Source: Symbiobacterium thermophilum (GTDB taxonomy: Bacteria > Bacillota > Sulfobacillia > UBA995). Taken from it: a stretch of 43,888 nucleotides of DNA. Where the stretch lies: the NCBI GenBank assembly GCA_020725145.1, contig DYFO01000002.1, positions 71,777 through 115,664 of the forward strand, read 5' to 3'. The translations under genes were made by a program, and so were the position numbers. Positions 7,529 through 15,505 of the stretch are shown piece by piece. The stretch's first letter is position 1. The number at the start of each line of letters is the position of its first letter. The notes under the pieces are model-generated. The model did not search any database and had not been told where the DNA came from. It was given only the letters and a program-made list of their open reading frames with translations.

Positions 7529-7771
7529 TCAGTCTTGGGCACCGGCCGGGTCTGTGCGGAGCACGCTTTGCAGCACGCGTCGAAGGAAATCGGGGCCCGG
7601 ACCGATCAGCCGCTGGTCGTCAAGCAGATTGACCGCCCGACCGAGCTCCACCAGGCGTTTGCGGCAGAAGGAGCAGGCACGTATGTGACGTTCGATCTCC
7701 CGCTCCTGCGCCGCATCAACCCTGGCATCGACATAGGTATGAAGCCAGTCCCGCACTTGCTGGCAATCCAA
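7529..7771 (-). CDS. Soluble zinc-binding anti-sigma factor
   Basis: An 80-residue protein of the ZAS/zf-HC2 anti-sigma type. The signature HIRACSFC gives His29-x3-Cys33-x2-Cys36, with Cys3 as a possible fourth ligand. It starts with TTG at 7771, eight bases after GGAGGT, and lies 21 bases downstream of the ECF sigma gene, the usual pairing. Unlike RsiW-type anti-sigma factors it has no membrane segment, so it should be cytoplasmic. Soluble zinc anti-sigma factors such as RsrA sense thiol oxidation, so a redox or metal signal is possible but unproven here. Confidence 0.88.
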   Translation of the reverse strand: MDCQQVRDWLHTYVDARVDAAQEREIERHIRACSFCRKRLVELGRAVNLLDDQRLIGPGPDFLRRVLQSVLRTDPAGAQD

Positions 7772-7792
7772 CTGCTCGCACCTCCAGGCGGT

Positions 7793-8395
7793 TCAACTGA
7801 CAAGCCCGCGCAGACGTTTGCGAAGGATGTCGCGGGCGCGGAAAAGCCTGGTCTTCACCGTCCCCAGGGGCAGGTTGGAAACCTGACATATCTCCTCGTA
7901 CGAGAGGTCGTAGAAATGACGCAGCACGACGACCAGCCGATACTTGGGGGGAAGCGCCTGGATGGCCTGCTGCACATCTCCCGCCAGCTCCGCCTTGGTG
8001 ACCGCCTCGTCGGGAGCGGCGCGGGGGTCCACCACGTCGCGCGGCATCTCGCCGTCGGGTTCGGCCGGCAGATTCAGCGAGAACACCTTCACCTTCGACC
8101 TGCGCAGGTGGTCAAGGCAGAGGTTGGAGGCTATGCGGTAGATCCACGAGGAGAACCTCTCCCCTCGGAAACTGGCCTTTGCGCGCCAGGCATGCAGGAA
8201 CGTCTCCTGCGCGATGTCCTCGGCTTCCTCGCGACGGCACACCATGCGGTACGCCAGGTTGAAGATCCGATCCTGGTAGCGCAAGACCAGTTCGGTGAAA
8301 GCGGCCACCTCGCCGTCCTGGCACCGGCGCACGAGTTCCTCATCGGAGGCGGCGGCCTCCGCGGTGCGCCCACCGGGAAACGTCCCACGCGTCAT
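7793..8395 (-). CDS. ECF-family RNA polymerase sigma factor
   Basis: A 200-residue group IV sigma factor. Region 2 runs from about AFTELVLRYQDRIFNLAYRM to the conserved FSSWIYRIASNLCLDHLRR, with the DIAQETFLHAW core-binding segment. Region 4 contains LPPKYRLVVVLRHFYDLSYE and the helix-turn-helix LPLGTVKTRLFRAR. An open frame extends far upstream into the GDT1 gene, but family length and the absence of homology there favour the ATG at 8395, although its ribosome site is weak. The anti-sigma gene follows directly. Its targets are unknown. A candidate ECF-like promoter occurs before the 29-codon gene. Confidence 0.92.
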   Translation of the reverse strand: MTRGTFPGGRTAEAAASDEELVRRCQDGEVAAFTELVLRYQDRIFNLAYRMVCRREEAEDIAQETFLHAWRAKASFRGERFSSWIYRIASNLCLDHLRRSKVKVFSLNLPAEPDGEMPRDVVDPRAAPDEAVTKAELAGDVQQAIQALPPKYRLVVVLRHFYDLSYEEICQVSNLPLGTVKTRLFRARDILRKRLRGLVS

Positions 8396-8439
8396 GGGGG
8401 AGACCTTCGACGAAGCGCCGCCCCTTCCCTTTGCTGCCT

Positions 8440-8718
8440 TTAGGCCCGCAGAAGGAGCAGAAGGCCGACGGCCATGAACCCCAAGCCCGCCGCCCAGCGC
8501 AGGTAGCTGGCGGGAATGACCCGGGCGACCGCCACTCCCATCAGCACTCCTAGCAGGCTGGTCATCACCAGGGCACAGGAGGCTCCCAGGAACACCGACC
8601 ATGGCGACCGCGTCCGGGCGGCCAGCAGCATGGTGGCAATCTGGGTCTTGTCCCCCAGCTCGGCCAACAGCACCAACAGGAAGGCCGACAGCGTGGCTCT
8701 TGGGTCCACGGCCGCCAC
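8440..8718 (-). CDS. GDT1/TMEM165-type small membrane protein (UPF0016)
   Basis: A 92-residue hydrophobic protein with one copy of the ELGDKTQ motif (about 20-26), the hallmark of the GDT1/UPF0016 cation transporters that move Mn2+ or Ca2+ out of the cytoplasm. About three membrane segments are visible, at roughly 9-19, 38-62 and 70-91. Eukaryotic members have two such halves. Single-motif proteins like this probably pair as homo- or heterodimers, and no second half is found next door. The start is GTG at 8718 or the GTG three codons later, with AAAGG upstream. It sits between the GTPase and sigma genes. Confidence 0.85.
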   Translation of the reverse strand: MAAVDPRATLSAFLLVLLAELGDKTQIATMLLAARTRSPWSVFLGASCALVMTSLLGVLMGVAVARVIPASYLRWAAGLGFMAVGLLLLLRA

Positions 8719-8741
8719 ACCCTTTCGCGCGGTCTCGGAGA

Positions 8742-10070
8742 TCAGCCGGCCGGCAGACCGGCCAGCAGCTCTTTCAGGATATCGGACAGCGTCAGCTCAC
8801 CCGTCTCCTGTAGCTCGTAGCGCACGCGGGCCGCCGGCTTGTTCATCTTGACCAGGCGTCTGAGGTCGATGGGCGTCGCCACCAGGACCAGATCCGCCGG
8901 GGTGGCGTTGATCGTCTGCTCAAGCTCCTCAACCTGGCGGACGCCGTACCCCATGGCCGGCAGCAACGGCCCGATGTGGGGGTAGCGGGCATAGGCTTCC
9001 CGTATGGAGCCCACCGCGTAGGGCCGCGGATCTACCAGCTCACGGGCCTCCAGTCGGCGCGCAAGGATCACCCCCGCGCCGTACGGCATCTCGCCATGGG
9101 TCAAGGTGGGCCCGTCTTCCACCACCAGGACCCGCTTGCCTTTCAGGGTCTCGGGCACGTCCAGAGAGATGGGAGAGGCAGCCTCCACCACGCGGGCCCG
9201 CGGATTGGCCTCCCGTACGTTCCGGCGCACGGTCGTCACCCCATCGGGAGGAGCGCTGTCCACCTTGTTGATCACCACAACGTCGGCCATTCGCAGGTTG
9301 GCCTCACCAGGATGATATCTCAGCTCGTGACCGGCGCGGTGCGGGTCCACCACTACCACGTGCAGGTCGGGACGGTAAAACGGCAAATCGTTGTTGCCGC
9401 CGTCCCACAGGAGCACGTCGGCTTCCTGACGCGCGCGTTCCAGGATGGCACCGTAGTCTACCCCTGCGTAGACGACGCTGCCGCGATCGAGATGAGGTTC
9501 GTATTCCTCGCGTTCCTCGATGGTGCAGCCGTGCTCATCAAGGTCGCCGTAGGTCGCGAAGCGTTGTACCGCCTGCCGCGCAAGGTCACCGTAAGGCATG
9601 GGGTGACGCACCACCACCACCCGTTTGCCGAGGTCTTTGAGGATCTGGGCAACGCGGCGCGTGGTCTGACTCTTGCCGGCACCGGTTCGTGTCGCACAGA
9701 CCGCGACTACCGGGCAGGGAGCTTGCAGCATGGTCGCCTTCGGGCCGAGCAGGGCGAAGTCCGCTCCCGCCGCCAGAGCGCGGGAGGCCCGGTGCATCAC
9801 GTATTCATGTGACACGTCGCTGTATGCAAAGACCACCAGATCGACCTGCTCGCGGCGCACCAGCTCCTCAAGTCTGTCTTCCGGTTCGATGGGAATCCCC
9901 GCGGGGTACAGCTCGCCGGCGAGCTCGGGCGGGTAGGTACGACCCTCGATGTCCGGGATCTGGGTGGCGGTGAAGGCCACTACCCGGTAGCTTGGGTCCT
10001 GGCGGTAGGTCACGTTGAAATTGTGAAAGTCCCTTCCCGCCGCTCCCATGATGATCACGCGTCTGGGCAC
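8742..10070 (-). CDS. Cyclic 2,3-diphosphoglycerate synthetase-like GTPase
   Basis: A 442-residue P-loop protein similar to archaeal cyclic 2,3-diphosphoglycerate synthetase and the related predicted GTPases. The N-terminal Rossmann-like part begins RRVIIMGAAGRDFHNFN. The P-loop TRTGAGKSQ is at 127-135, LLWDGGNNDLPF is at about 220-231 and an NKVD motif is at 268-271. The GTG start at 10070 has AAAGGAGG eight bases upstream. It lies 36 bases after argF and on the same strand as arcC, so it appears to belong to the carbamoyl/ornithine module. Cyclic diphosphoglycerate is known as a methanogen solute, and the true product in this bacterium is unclear. Confidence 0.85.
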   Translation of the reverse strand: MPRRVIIMGAAGRDFHNFNVTYRQDPSYRVVAFTATQIPDIEGRTYPPELAGELYPAGIPIEPEDRLEELVRREQVDLVVFAYSDVSHEYVMHRASRALAAGADFALLGPKATMLQAPCPVVAVCATRTGAGKSQTTRRVAQILKDLGKRVVVVRHPMPYGDLARQAVQRFATYGDLDEHGCTIEEREEYEPHLDRGSVVYAGVDYGAILERARQEADVLLWDGGNNDLPFYRPDLHVVVVDPHRAGHELRYHPGEANLRMADVVVINKVDSAPPDGVTTVRRNVREANPRARVVEAASPISLDVPETLKGKRVLVVEDGPTLTHGEMPYGAGVILARRLEARELVDPRPYAVGSIREAYARYPHIGPLLPAMGYGVRQVEELEQTINATPADLVLVATPIDLRRLVKMNKPAARVRYELQETGELTLSDILKELLAGLPAG

Positions 10071-10106
10071 TTGTCTTGCCTCCTTTGCCTGCGCCTGAAG
10101 CTTGGT

Positions 10107-11042
10107 TCACATCACCAGGGCCAGGATCGCCTTCTGCACGTGCAGCCGGTTCTCGGCCTGGTCGAAGACCACGGAGTGCGGCCCGTCTACCACCTCGTCG
10201 GTTACTTCGTCGCCGCGGTGGGCGGGCAGGCAGTGCATGAACAGCACGTCGGTCCGCCCCGCAGCCTCCAAGAGCTCCCGGTTCACCTGGAACGGCCGGA
10301 ACAGGCGCCTGCGTTCCGCCTCCTCGGCTTCCTGCCCCATGCTGGCCCATACGTCGGTGTAGATGACATCGGCTCCCCGCACCGCCTCCCGTGGGTCGTT
10401 GAGTACACTTATGCTTGCCCCCGTACGGCGGGCGTCCGTGCGCGCCTCGTCCAGTACCCGGGCGTCCGGCTCGTGCCCCGCAGGGGTGGCCACCACCACG
10501 TCCATTCCCACCTTGGCCCCGGCATGCAGGAGCGCGTTGGCCATGTTGTTGCCGTCGCCGACGTAGACGAGCTTGACGCCCTGCAGGCGTCCCCGCTTCT
10601 CGTAGATGGTGAAGATATCCGTCAGCGCCTGGCAGGGATGCAGGTAGTCCGTCAGCCCGTTGATGACGGGAACGTCGGCCCAGCGCGCAAGTTCGACCAC
10701 GTCTTCATGGGCGTAGGTGCGGATCATGATGCCGTCAACGTAGCGCGACAGCGTCCGCGCGGTGTCGGCGATCGTCTCGCCGCGGCGAAGCTGAAGGTCT
10801 GAGGCACTCAGGTAGAGGGCTGTTCCTCCGAGTTGCCACATCCCTACCTCGAAAGAAACCCGCGTGCGCGTGGAAGGTTTGTGAAAGATCATGGCCAGGG
10901 TTTTCCCGTTGAGAGGGCGTTCTGCTAGCCCTGCCTTCTGCCTCAGCTTCATCAGCTCCGAAGTCCTGATGATCTGCCAGACCTCCTCGGACGAAAGGTC
11001 GTAGATCGAAACGAGATCCTTGCCCTTCATGTCGACCGCCAT
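10107..11042 (-). CDS. argF: Ornithine carbamoyltransferase
   Basis: A 311-residue enzyme interconverting carbamoyl phosphate plus ornithine with citrulline plus phosphate. The carbamoyl-phosphate motif STRTR is at 57-61, HPCQ at 135-138 and the ornithine/catalytic motif HCLPAHRG near 266-273. The ATG at 11042 follows GGAGGG at seven bases, and a longer reading of six codons lacks this. arcC lies 36 bases upstream and the ornithine-degrading genes further upstream, so the catabolic direction (citrulline phosphorolysis feeding ArcC) is likely. An anabolic role cannot be excluded. No arginine deiminase gene is in the window. Confidence 0.96.
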   Translation of the reverse strand: MAVDMKGKDLVSIYDLSSEEVWQIIRTSELMKLRQKAGLAERPLNGKTLAMIFHKPSTRTRVSFEVGMWQLGGTALYLSASDLQLRRGETIADTARTLSRYVDGIMIRTYAHEDVVELARWADVPVINGLTDYLHPCQALTDIFTIYEKRGRLQGVKLVYVGDGNNMANALLHAGAKVGMDVVVATPAGHEPDARVLDEARTDARRTGASISVLNDPREAVRGADVIYTDVWASMGQEAEEAERRRLFRPFQVNRELLEAAGRTDVLFMHCLPAHRGDEVTDEVVDGPHSVVFDQAENRLHVQKAILALVM

Positions 11043-11078
11043 CCACGATCCCTCCTTCAAGTGTTGGCCTGCTCGCGG

Positions 11079-12029
11079 TCAGGCCACCACCCGGGTGCCG
11101 GCATCCCCGGCGAGCGCGGCGGTGGCCAGGTGCAGGGCGGTGATCACGCTCACCTTCCCTCCGTTCTCGACGAAGCGCGTGGCCGCTTCCACCTTGGGTC
11201 CCATGCTGCCTGGGGGGAACTGGCCTCGGGAAAGGTGGTGGCGCGCCTCCTCGCATGACAGCACGACTACCGGTCGTTGTCCTGGCTTGCCGTAATCCAA
11301 AAAGACCTGCTCCACATCCGTCAAGATCAGCAGACATTCCGCCCCCACGTCCAGGGCGAGCCGCTGCGCGGCGAGATCCTTGTCCACCACCGCCTCGACT
11401 CCCTCCAGGCATCCGTCGGGGCGGCGGCGTACCGGGATCCCGCCTCCCCCCACCGCGATGACCAGCGCCCCGGAATCGACCAGGCGGCAGATGACCTCCC
11501 TCTCCACGATCGCCCTGGGTTCGGGCGAGGGGACCACGCGGCGCCAGCCGTGCGGGCCGACCTCCCGCATCACGTAACCGCGCTCCCGGGCAAGGCGCTC
11601 GGCGCGTTCCCTGGTGAAATGGGGACCGATGGGCTTGGTCGGGTCGGCAAAAGCGCGATCGTCCGCCGCAACCAGAGTCTGCGTGATCAACGCTACCACC
11701 GACCGCTCGAGCCCCCGTTCCCGCAAAACGTTGGCCAGCGTCTGCTGCAGGAAGTAGCCCAGCAATCCCTGGCTCTGCGCGCCGCACGCATCAAGCGGCA
11801 TCGCCGGAACCAGGGCAGCCGCCTCCTCGTTCTGGATCAAAATGTTGCCCACCTGAGGCCCGTTACCGTGCGTCAACACCACTTCCCAGCCCTGCGCGAT
11901 GATCTCGCAGATCTGGGCAGCAGTCGTCTTGATGCTGGCCAGCTGTTCGCCAGCCGTACCACGCTGCCCTGCCTGCAGGATGGCGTTACCGCCTAGCGCT
12001 ACCACCACCCGCCTACGCCTGTCCGTCAA
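11079..12029 (-). CDS. arcC: Carbamate kinase
   Basis: A 316-residue amino-acid-kinase-fold enzyme making ATP from carbamoyl phosphate and ADP, releasing carbamate (ammonia and CO2). The diagnostic parts are VVVALGGNAIL at the N-terminus, THGNGPQVGNIL, DACGAQSQG, AVGGGGIPV and the C-terminal QFPPGSMGPKVEAA segment. The start is TTG at 12029, after GGGGAGAGG. It overlaps the radical SAM gene by 17 bases. Next to argF it completes the energy-yielding half of citrulline/arginine catabolism and supplies ornithine to the pathway encoded upstream. Confidence 0.97.
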   Translation of the reverse strand: MTDRRRRVVVALGGNAILQAGQRGTAGEQLASIKTTAAQICEIIAQGWEVVLTHGNGPQVGNILIQNEEAAALVPAMPLDACGAQSQGLLGYFLQQTLANVLRERGLERSVVALITQTLVAADDRAFADPTKPIGPHFTRERAERLARERGYVMREVGPHGWRRVVPSPEPRAIVEREVICRLVDSGALVIAVGGGGIPVRRRPDGCLEGVEAVVDKDLAAQRLALDVGAECLLILTDVEQVFLDYGKPGQRPVVVLSCEEARHHLSRGQFPPGSMGPKVEAATRFVENGGKVSVITALHLATAALAGDAGTRVVA

Positions 12030-13065
12030 CTTCCTCTCCCCTTGTCGGTTGCTCGCAAAGCACCTGACCTACCAGCCTGATCTCCTGACCGCAGGCCGGG
12101 CACCGGCGGTCGCGCAGACGGCACCCGGTCACCGCGTGTCCCATGCGCGCGATGACCGTCACTCCGCAGCGGGGGCATCGGGTATCCGACCCTCCGGGTT
12201 CTGACACATTGCCAAGATAGACGTACTTGAGACGGCGCCGGGCGAGTTCGGCCGCCCGCCGCAGCGTGGCTACCGGGGTTGGCGGCACGGTCAGCCGGTA
12301 GCTTGGATAGTAGCGCGACAGGTGCACGGGTATCTCGGCGTCGAGGTCCGCCACCCAGTCGAACAGCTTCCCGAGCTCCGCTTCCGAATCGTTCAGTCCC
12401 GGTATGAGGAGGCAGGTCAGTTCAAGGTGGCATCCCGCCGCGTGTGCGAGCCGGATCGTGCGTAACACCGGGTCGCGTTCTCCCCGGCAGTAACGGCGGT
12501 AGAACTGCTCGTCAAACCCCTTGAGGTCCACGTTCATCGCGTCTACCTCAGGCAGCAGTTGACGCAGCGGTCTTTCGGCGATGAAGCCGTTGGTCACCAG
12601 CACGTTAACGTAACCCCTGGCCTTTGCCAAGCGAGCCGTGTCGTACACGAACTCGTACCACACCGTGGGCTCGGAGTAGGTGTAGGCGAGGCCCACGCAT
12701 GGTACGCCCTTGCGGCGGCCGCGCTCTACCGCCTCCACCGCGGCGTCCGGGGTCACCTCCACCGCGGGGCCGTCACCCTGTGAAAGCCGCCAGTTCTGGC
12801 AGAAGCGGCAACCGAGATTACATCCGTACGCCGCCAGCGAGTAGATCCAGGAACCCGGGTAAAAGTGATAAAGCGGCTTCTTCTCTATCGGATCCATGCC
12901 GTCGGCCGCCAGTCGGCCGTAAGTGGTGGCGCGAAGGACGCCGCTTTCGTTTCGGCGTACGCGGCATAGTCCCTGCGCGCCCGGCCGCAGGCGACAGCCA
13001 TGGGGGCACAGCAGGCAGCGCACGACTCCGTCTTCGAGGCGCTCGTAGAAAAGGGCCGCTTTCAC
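12013..13065 (-). CDS. amrS: AmmeMemoRadiSam system radical SAM enzyme
   Basis: A 350-residue radical SAM protein of the AmmeMemoRadiSam type. The N-terminal Cys set C17/C20/C24/C34 is typical of this family. The radical SAM motif CNLGCRFC is at 82-89. The C-terminal end has a CPRC...CPAC zinc-ribbon-like pair. The GTG at 13065 overlaps the preceding stop as GTGA and has AGGAGG nine bases upstream. The enzyme acts together with MEMO/LigB- and AMMECR1-type proteins, here fused in the neighbouring gene; the reaction is not known. Its 17-base overlap with arcC ties it to the ornithine/citrulline transcript. Confidence 0.93.
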   Translation of the reverse strand: MKAALFYERLEDGVVRCLLCPHGCRLRPGAQGLCRVRRNESGVLRATTYGRLAADGMDPIEKKPLYHFYPGSWIYSLAAYGCNLGCRFCQNWRLSQGDGPAVEVTPDAAVEAVERGRRKGVPCVGLAYTYSEPTVWYEFVYDTARLAKARGYVNVLVTNGFIAERPLRQLLPEVDAMNVDLKGFDEQFYRRYCRGERDPVLRTIRLAHAAGCHLELTCLLIPGLNDSEAELGKLFDWVADLDAEIPVHLSRYYPSYRLTVPPTPVATLRRAAELARRRLKYVYLGNVSEPGGSDTRCPRCGVTVIARMGHAVTGCRLRDRRCPACGQEIRLVGQVLCEQPTRGEEVDGQA

Positions 13066-14417
13066 CGGTCCGCGCCTCCTTCGCGGTGACGGGTGGTGCG
13101 GAAACGGTAAAGCCGCAGGCCTGGCTCATCGCCGCGCAGTCCCGCCTTCGCCAATGCGATCTCGAGTTGTTCCTCCCGGGTCTTCACCCCTTCGAGCGCC
13201 GGGAGCAGCACTCCCGATCGCGCGCCACACCGCACCAGCACGCCGAAGCACCGGGGGTCGAGTTCATCGACGCTCCTCACCGGCTCAAGCTCGCCCATCA
13301 CGTCCACCACGAACTCCAGCGCGTCCAGTTCGGCCAGGGTGACCGCGGGAAACCTCGGGTCCTCGGTGCCCGCTCGCACTGCGTTGCGGGCCACCTCATC
13401 GGCGAGGCTGGAGCAGGTTGGCTCTACCGTCCCCATGCAGCCGCGCAGCCTTCCCCGATGCTTTATGGACACAAACGCACCGGCCCGGATCCGAACCGCC
13501 GGCCCTGCGTCTTGGGTTTCCTCCGGAACACGGCCTTCGCGCAGGTAGGTTGCCAGCGCCCGGCGGGCCAGGCCGGCGAGGTCGGTGCCATTGCCCGGGG
13601 ACGGTACGAGTATCGCCACCCCGTAGCCGACGCCGAAGGGTCCTTCGTAGGAGAGGACGCGCGATTCGAAGCGCCTTCCTGCCAGGGACCCCAGCGCCAT
13701 CACGATGGGACGCCAGCCGCACTCGCCCGCCTGTTCTGCCAGGTTGGGGTCGAGCTCCACGATCCGCCGTGGCTCGCCGTCACGGAGGGCACCGATCACC
13801 TCGGCATCAAACTCGCGGCCCTTCGGATGATAGCCGGCCGGGGCATCGGCCGTAAGGCGGTGCGACAGATCCGCGCTGGCCAACACGACGATTCCGGTAG
13901 CGGTCTGCTCGGCAGCCACGGTGAGCAGGCTGCCGGCGCGGTAGAGCGTAGCGGTTGGAAGCCCGGCCACCGTCAACGGCAAGCATCGGGCCTCGACCCC
14001 TGCTTTCGCCAGGAAGTACCAGGGCACAAGGAAGGCGTAGTGCAGGCGGGCAGGACGGGTAAGGCTGCGGCCTCCTCCTTCACCGAGGCGGACGGGCAGG
14101 CCTGCGTTTTTCGCCAGCTCGGCCACGGTTCGGGCCAGCATGAGGTCGTTATCCATGGAGAACCCGCAGTCGGGGCGTCCGAAAGCACCGAAGTCCCCCT
14201 CCAGCCGAGGGGCCTGCTCGACGCCGACGGCACCGGGCATCACCTCGCCGTGGGGTGAAACGATCACCACCGTGCGCGGCCGCAGGGCCCGAACCTCGGC
14301 CGCGAGAGCGGCCATGGCGGCTATGGTCGCTTCCAGTTCCCTCAAACGCTCGCCTCCGATCTCGGGGACCAGTACCGGAGGATGCGGCACCACGCCCACT
14401 CCAAGCAGTCCCCTCAT
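13062..14417 (-). CDS. AmmeMemoRadiSam system protein: LigB/MEMO-like domain fused to AMMECR1
   Basis: A 451-residue two-domain protein. The N-terminal domain, to about 265, resembles class III extradiol dioxygenase/MEMO proteins: VVPHPPVLVPEIGG, VIVSPHGE, LASADLSHRL and a late SYEGPFGVGYGVAIL. The C-terminal domain, from about 275, is AMMECR1, with the signature LRGCMGTVEP and EDPRFPAVT. The fusion fits the association of these two families with the radical SAM protein encoded directly downstream. The ATG at 14417 overlaps the racemase stop (ATGA). The function is unassigned. The coupling to orr suggests a role in, or protection of, the ornithine pathway, but this is inference. Confidence 0.92.
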   Translation of the reverse strand: MRGLLGVGVVPHPPVLVPEIGGERLRELEATIAAMAALAAEVRALRPRTVVIVSPHGEVMPGAVGVEQAPRLEGDFGAFGRPDCGFSMDNDLMLARTVAELAKNAGLPVRLGEGGGRSLTRPARLHYAFLVPWYFLAKAGVEARCLPLTVAGLPTATLYRAGSLLTVAAEQTATGIVVLASADLSHRLTADAPAGYHPKGREFDAEVIGALRDGEPRRIVELDPNLAEQAGECGWRPIVMALGSLAGRRFESRVLSYEGPFGVGYGVAILVPSPGNGTDLAGLARRALATYLREGRVPEETQDAGPAVRIRAGAFVSIKHRGRLRGCMGTVEPTCSSLADEVARNAVRAGTEDPRFPAVTLAELDALEFVVDVMGELEPVRSVDELDPRCFGVLVRCGARSGVLLPALEGVKTREEQLEIALAKAGLRGDEPGLRLYRFRTTRHREGGADR

Positions 14418-15505
14418 GCAGGCACCCCCTTCCGTCCGGAACGGTACCGTTTTTCGACATGGGGAGAAGTCATCAGCGCCAGCAGCGCCCCGTAGTTCGG
14501 AAAGAAGGCCAACCGGGAGCCCACGCGCACGGTACCGGCCGCCTCGGTTACGTCCAGGATGAGGTGGTCGCTGCTGGCCCCCAGTACCGCGATGCCTTCG
14601 TCCTCGGGCACGAGCTGACCCGCTCCCAGGTCCTGCACTCCCAGGGCGGCCAGCGCCCGGGCCCTGAGGCCCCGATCGACAAAAGCCGGTCGGCGACCGA
14701 AAGCATCCCGCGCGATGCTCCCGCGGGGAGACGACGGCTTACGCTTGAGCTCGATCACCTCGGCGATCACCCGGAAGCCGTCCTGACGCGTGCCCGCCAG
14801 CGCCTCTCCCGTGGAGGGCTCCCTCCCCAGCAATATGGCCTCTCCCACCCGGAGTTGCGTCACCGCTTCCGGCAAGGAACCCTCCTGCACCAGGCGTAGC
14901 GACGTGGAGTTGCCTCCCGACACCACCCTCAGGTCGGCGCCCGTCTCCGTGGCCACCCGGACCGCCAGGTCGGCGAGTTCTGAGAGGTTGGCGGGGGTGG
15001 GAATCACTCCCCCGTAACAGGCGAAATTGGCCCCAATCCCCGCCAGGCTCAGGTATTTGCCGGCCAGGGCGGCTTCGGCCAGCGGGACGAGGTCGGGCGG
15101 AAGCACCCCTTCACGGCGGTCACCCAGGTCCACCATCAGGATGACCTCATGCTTGATCCCGCGGCGGGCGGCGGCGGCCGCCAGGGCGGCAAGCGTCTCC
15201 TCCTCGCTGTTCAGGCTCACCTCGGCCAGCTCGACTACCGCGTCGGCCTGTCGGGGTGAAGGCAGTCGCAGCAGCATAAGCGGTACACCCCGCCCGAGCT
15301 TTCGCCGAAGACGCTCGAGATTGCCGAGCCGCGAGTCCGCGAGCCCCGCCACGCCTCCCCGAAGCATGGACGCGCCCACCCGGGGACAGCCCAGCGTGCC
15401 CTTGGTCACCCCCCAGACTTCCACGCCGCGCCGGCGGCAGGCGGTCACCACCGCCTCCGCATTGGCCTGCACGGTTTCGAGGTTAACTTCCAGCCGAGGA
15501 AACAC
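14414..15505 (-). CDS. orr: Ornithine racemase-like PLP enzyme
   Basis: A 363-residue fold-type III PLP enzyme of the alanine-racemase N-terminal family, close to clostridial ornithine racemase, which makes the D-ornithine used by the aminomutase. The PLP lysine is predicted as Lys35 in WGVTKGTLG. LADSRLGNLERL and VVSGGNSTSLR (phosphate-binding region) follow. The GTG at 15505 has GGAGA nine bases upstream, and the gene overlaps the MutL-like ATPase by 23 bases. Assignment to ornithine rather than alanine or another amino acid rests mainly on its position between the aminomutase genes and arcC/argF. Confidence 0.9.
   Translation of the reverse strand: MFPRLEVNLETVQANAEAVVTACRRRGVEVWGVTKGTLGCPRVGASMLRGGVAGLADSRLGNLERLRRKLGRGVPLMLLRLPSPRQADAVVELAEVSLNSEEETLAALAAAAARRGIKHEVILMVDLGDRREGVLPPDLVPLAEAALAGKYLSLAGIGANFACYGGVIPTPANLSELADLAVRVATETGADLRVVSGGNSTSLRLVQEGSLPEAVTQLRVGEAILLGREPSTGEALAGTRQDGFRVIAEVIELKRKPSSPRGSIARDAFGRRPAFVDRGLRARALAALGVQDLGAGQLVPEDEGIAVLGASSDHLILDVTEAAGTVRVGSRLAFFPNYGALLALMTSPHVEKRYRSGRKGVPA

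Noticed and set aside
8396-8602. Upstream extension of the ECF sigma factor into the GDT1 gene
   Set aside because: No sigma similarity in the extension; GDT1 with its ELGDKTQ motif occupies the same bases in another frame.
12624-14258. Long plus-strand open frame of 544 codons opposite the AmmeMemoRadiSam genes
   Set aside because: It is antisense to two well-supported genes, has arginine/proline-rich composition without any motif, and is a frame artefact of GC-rich DNA.
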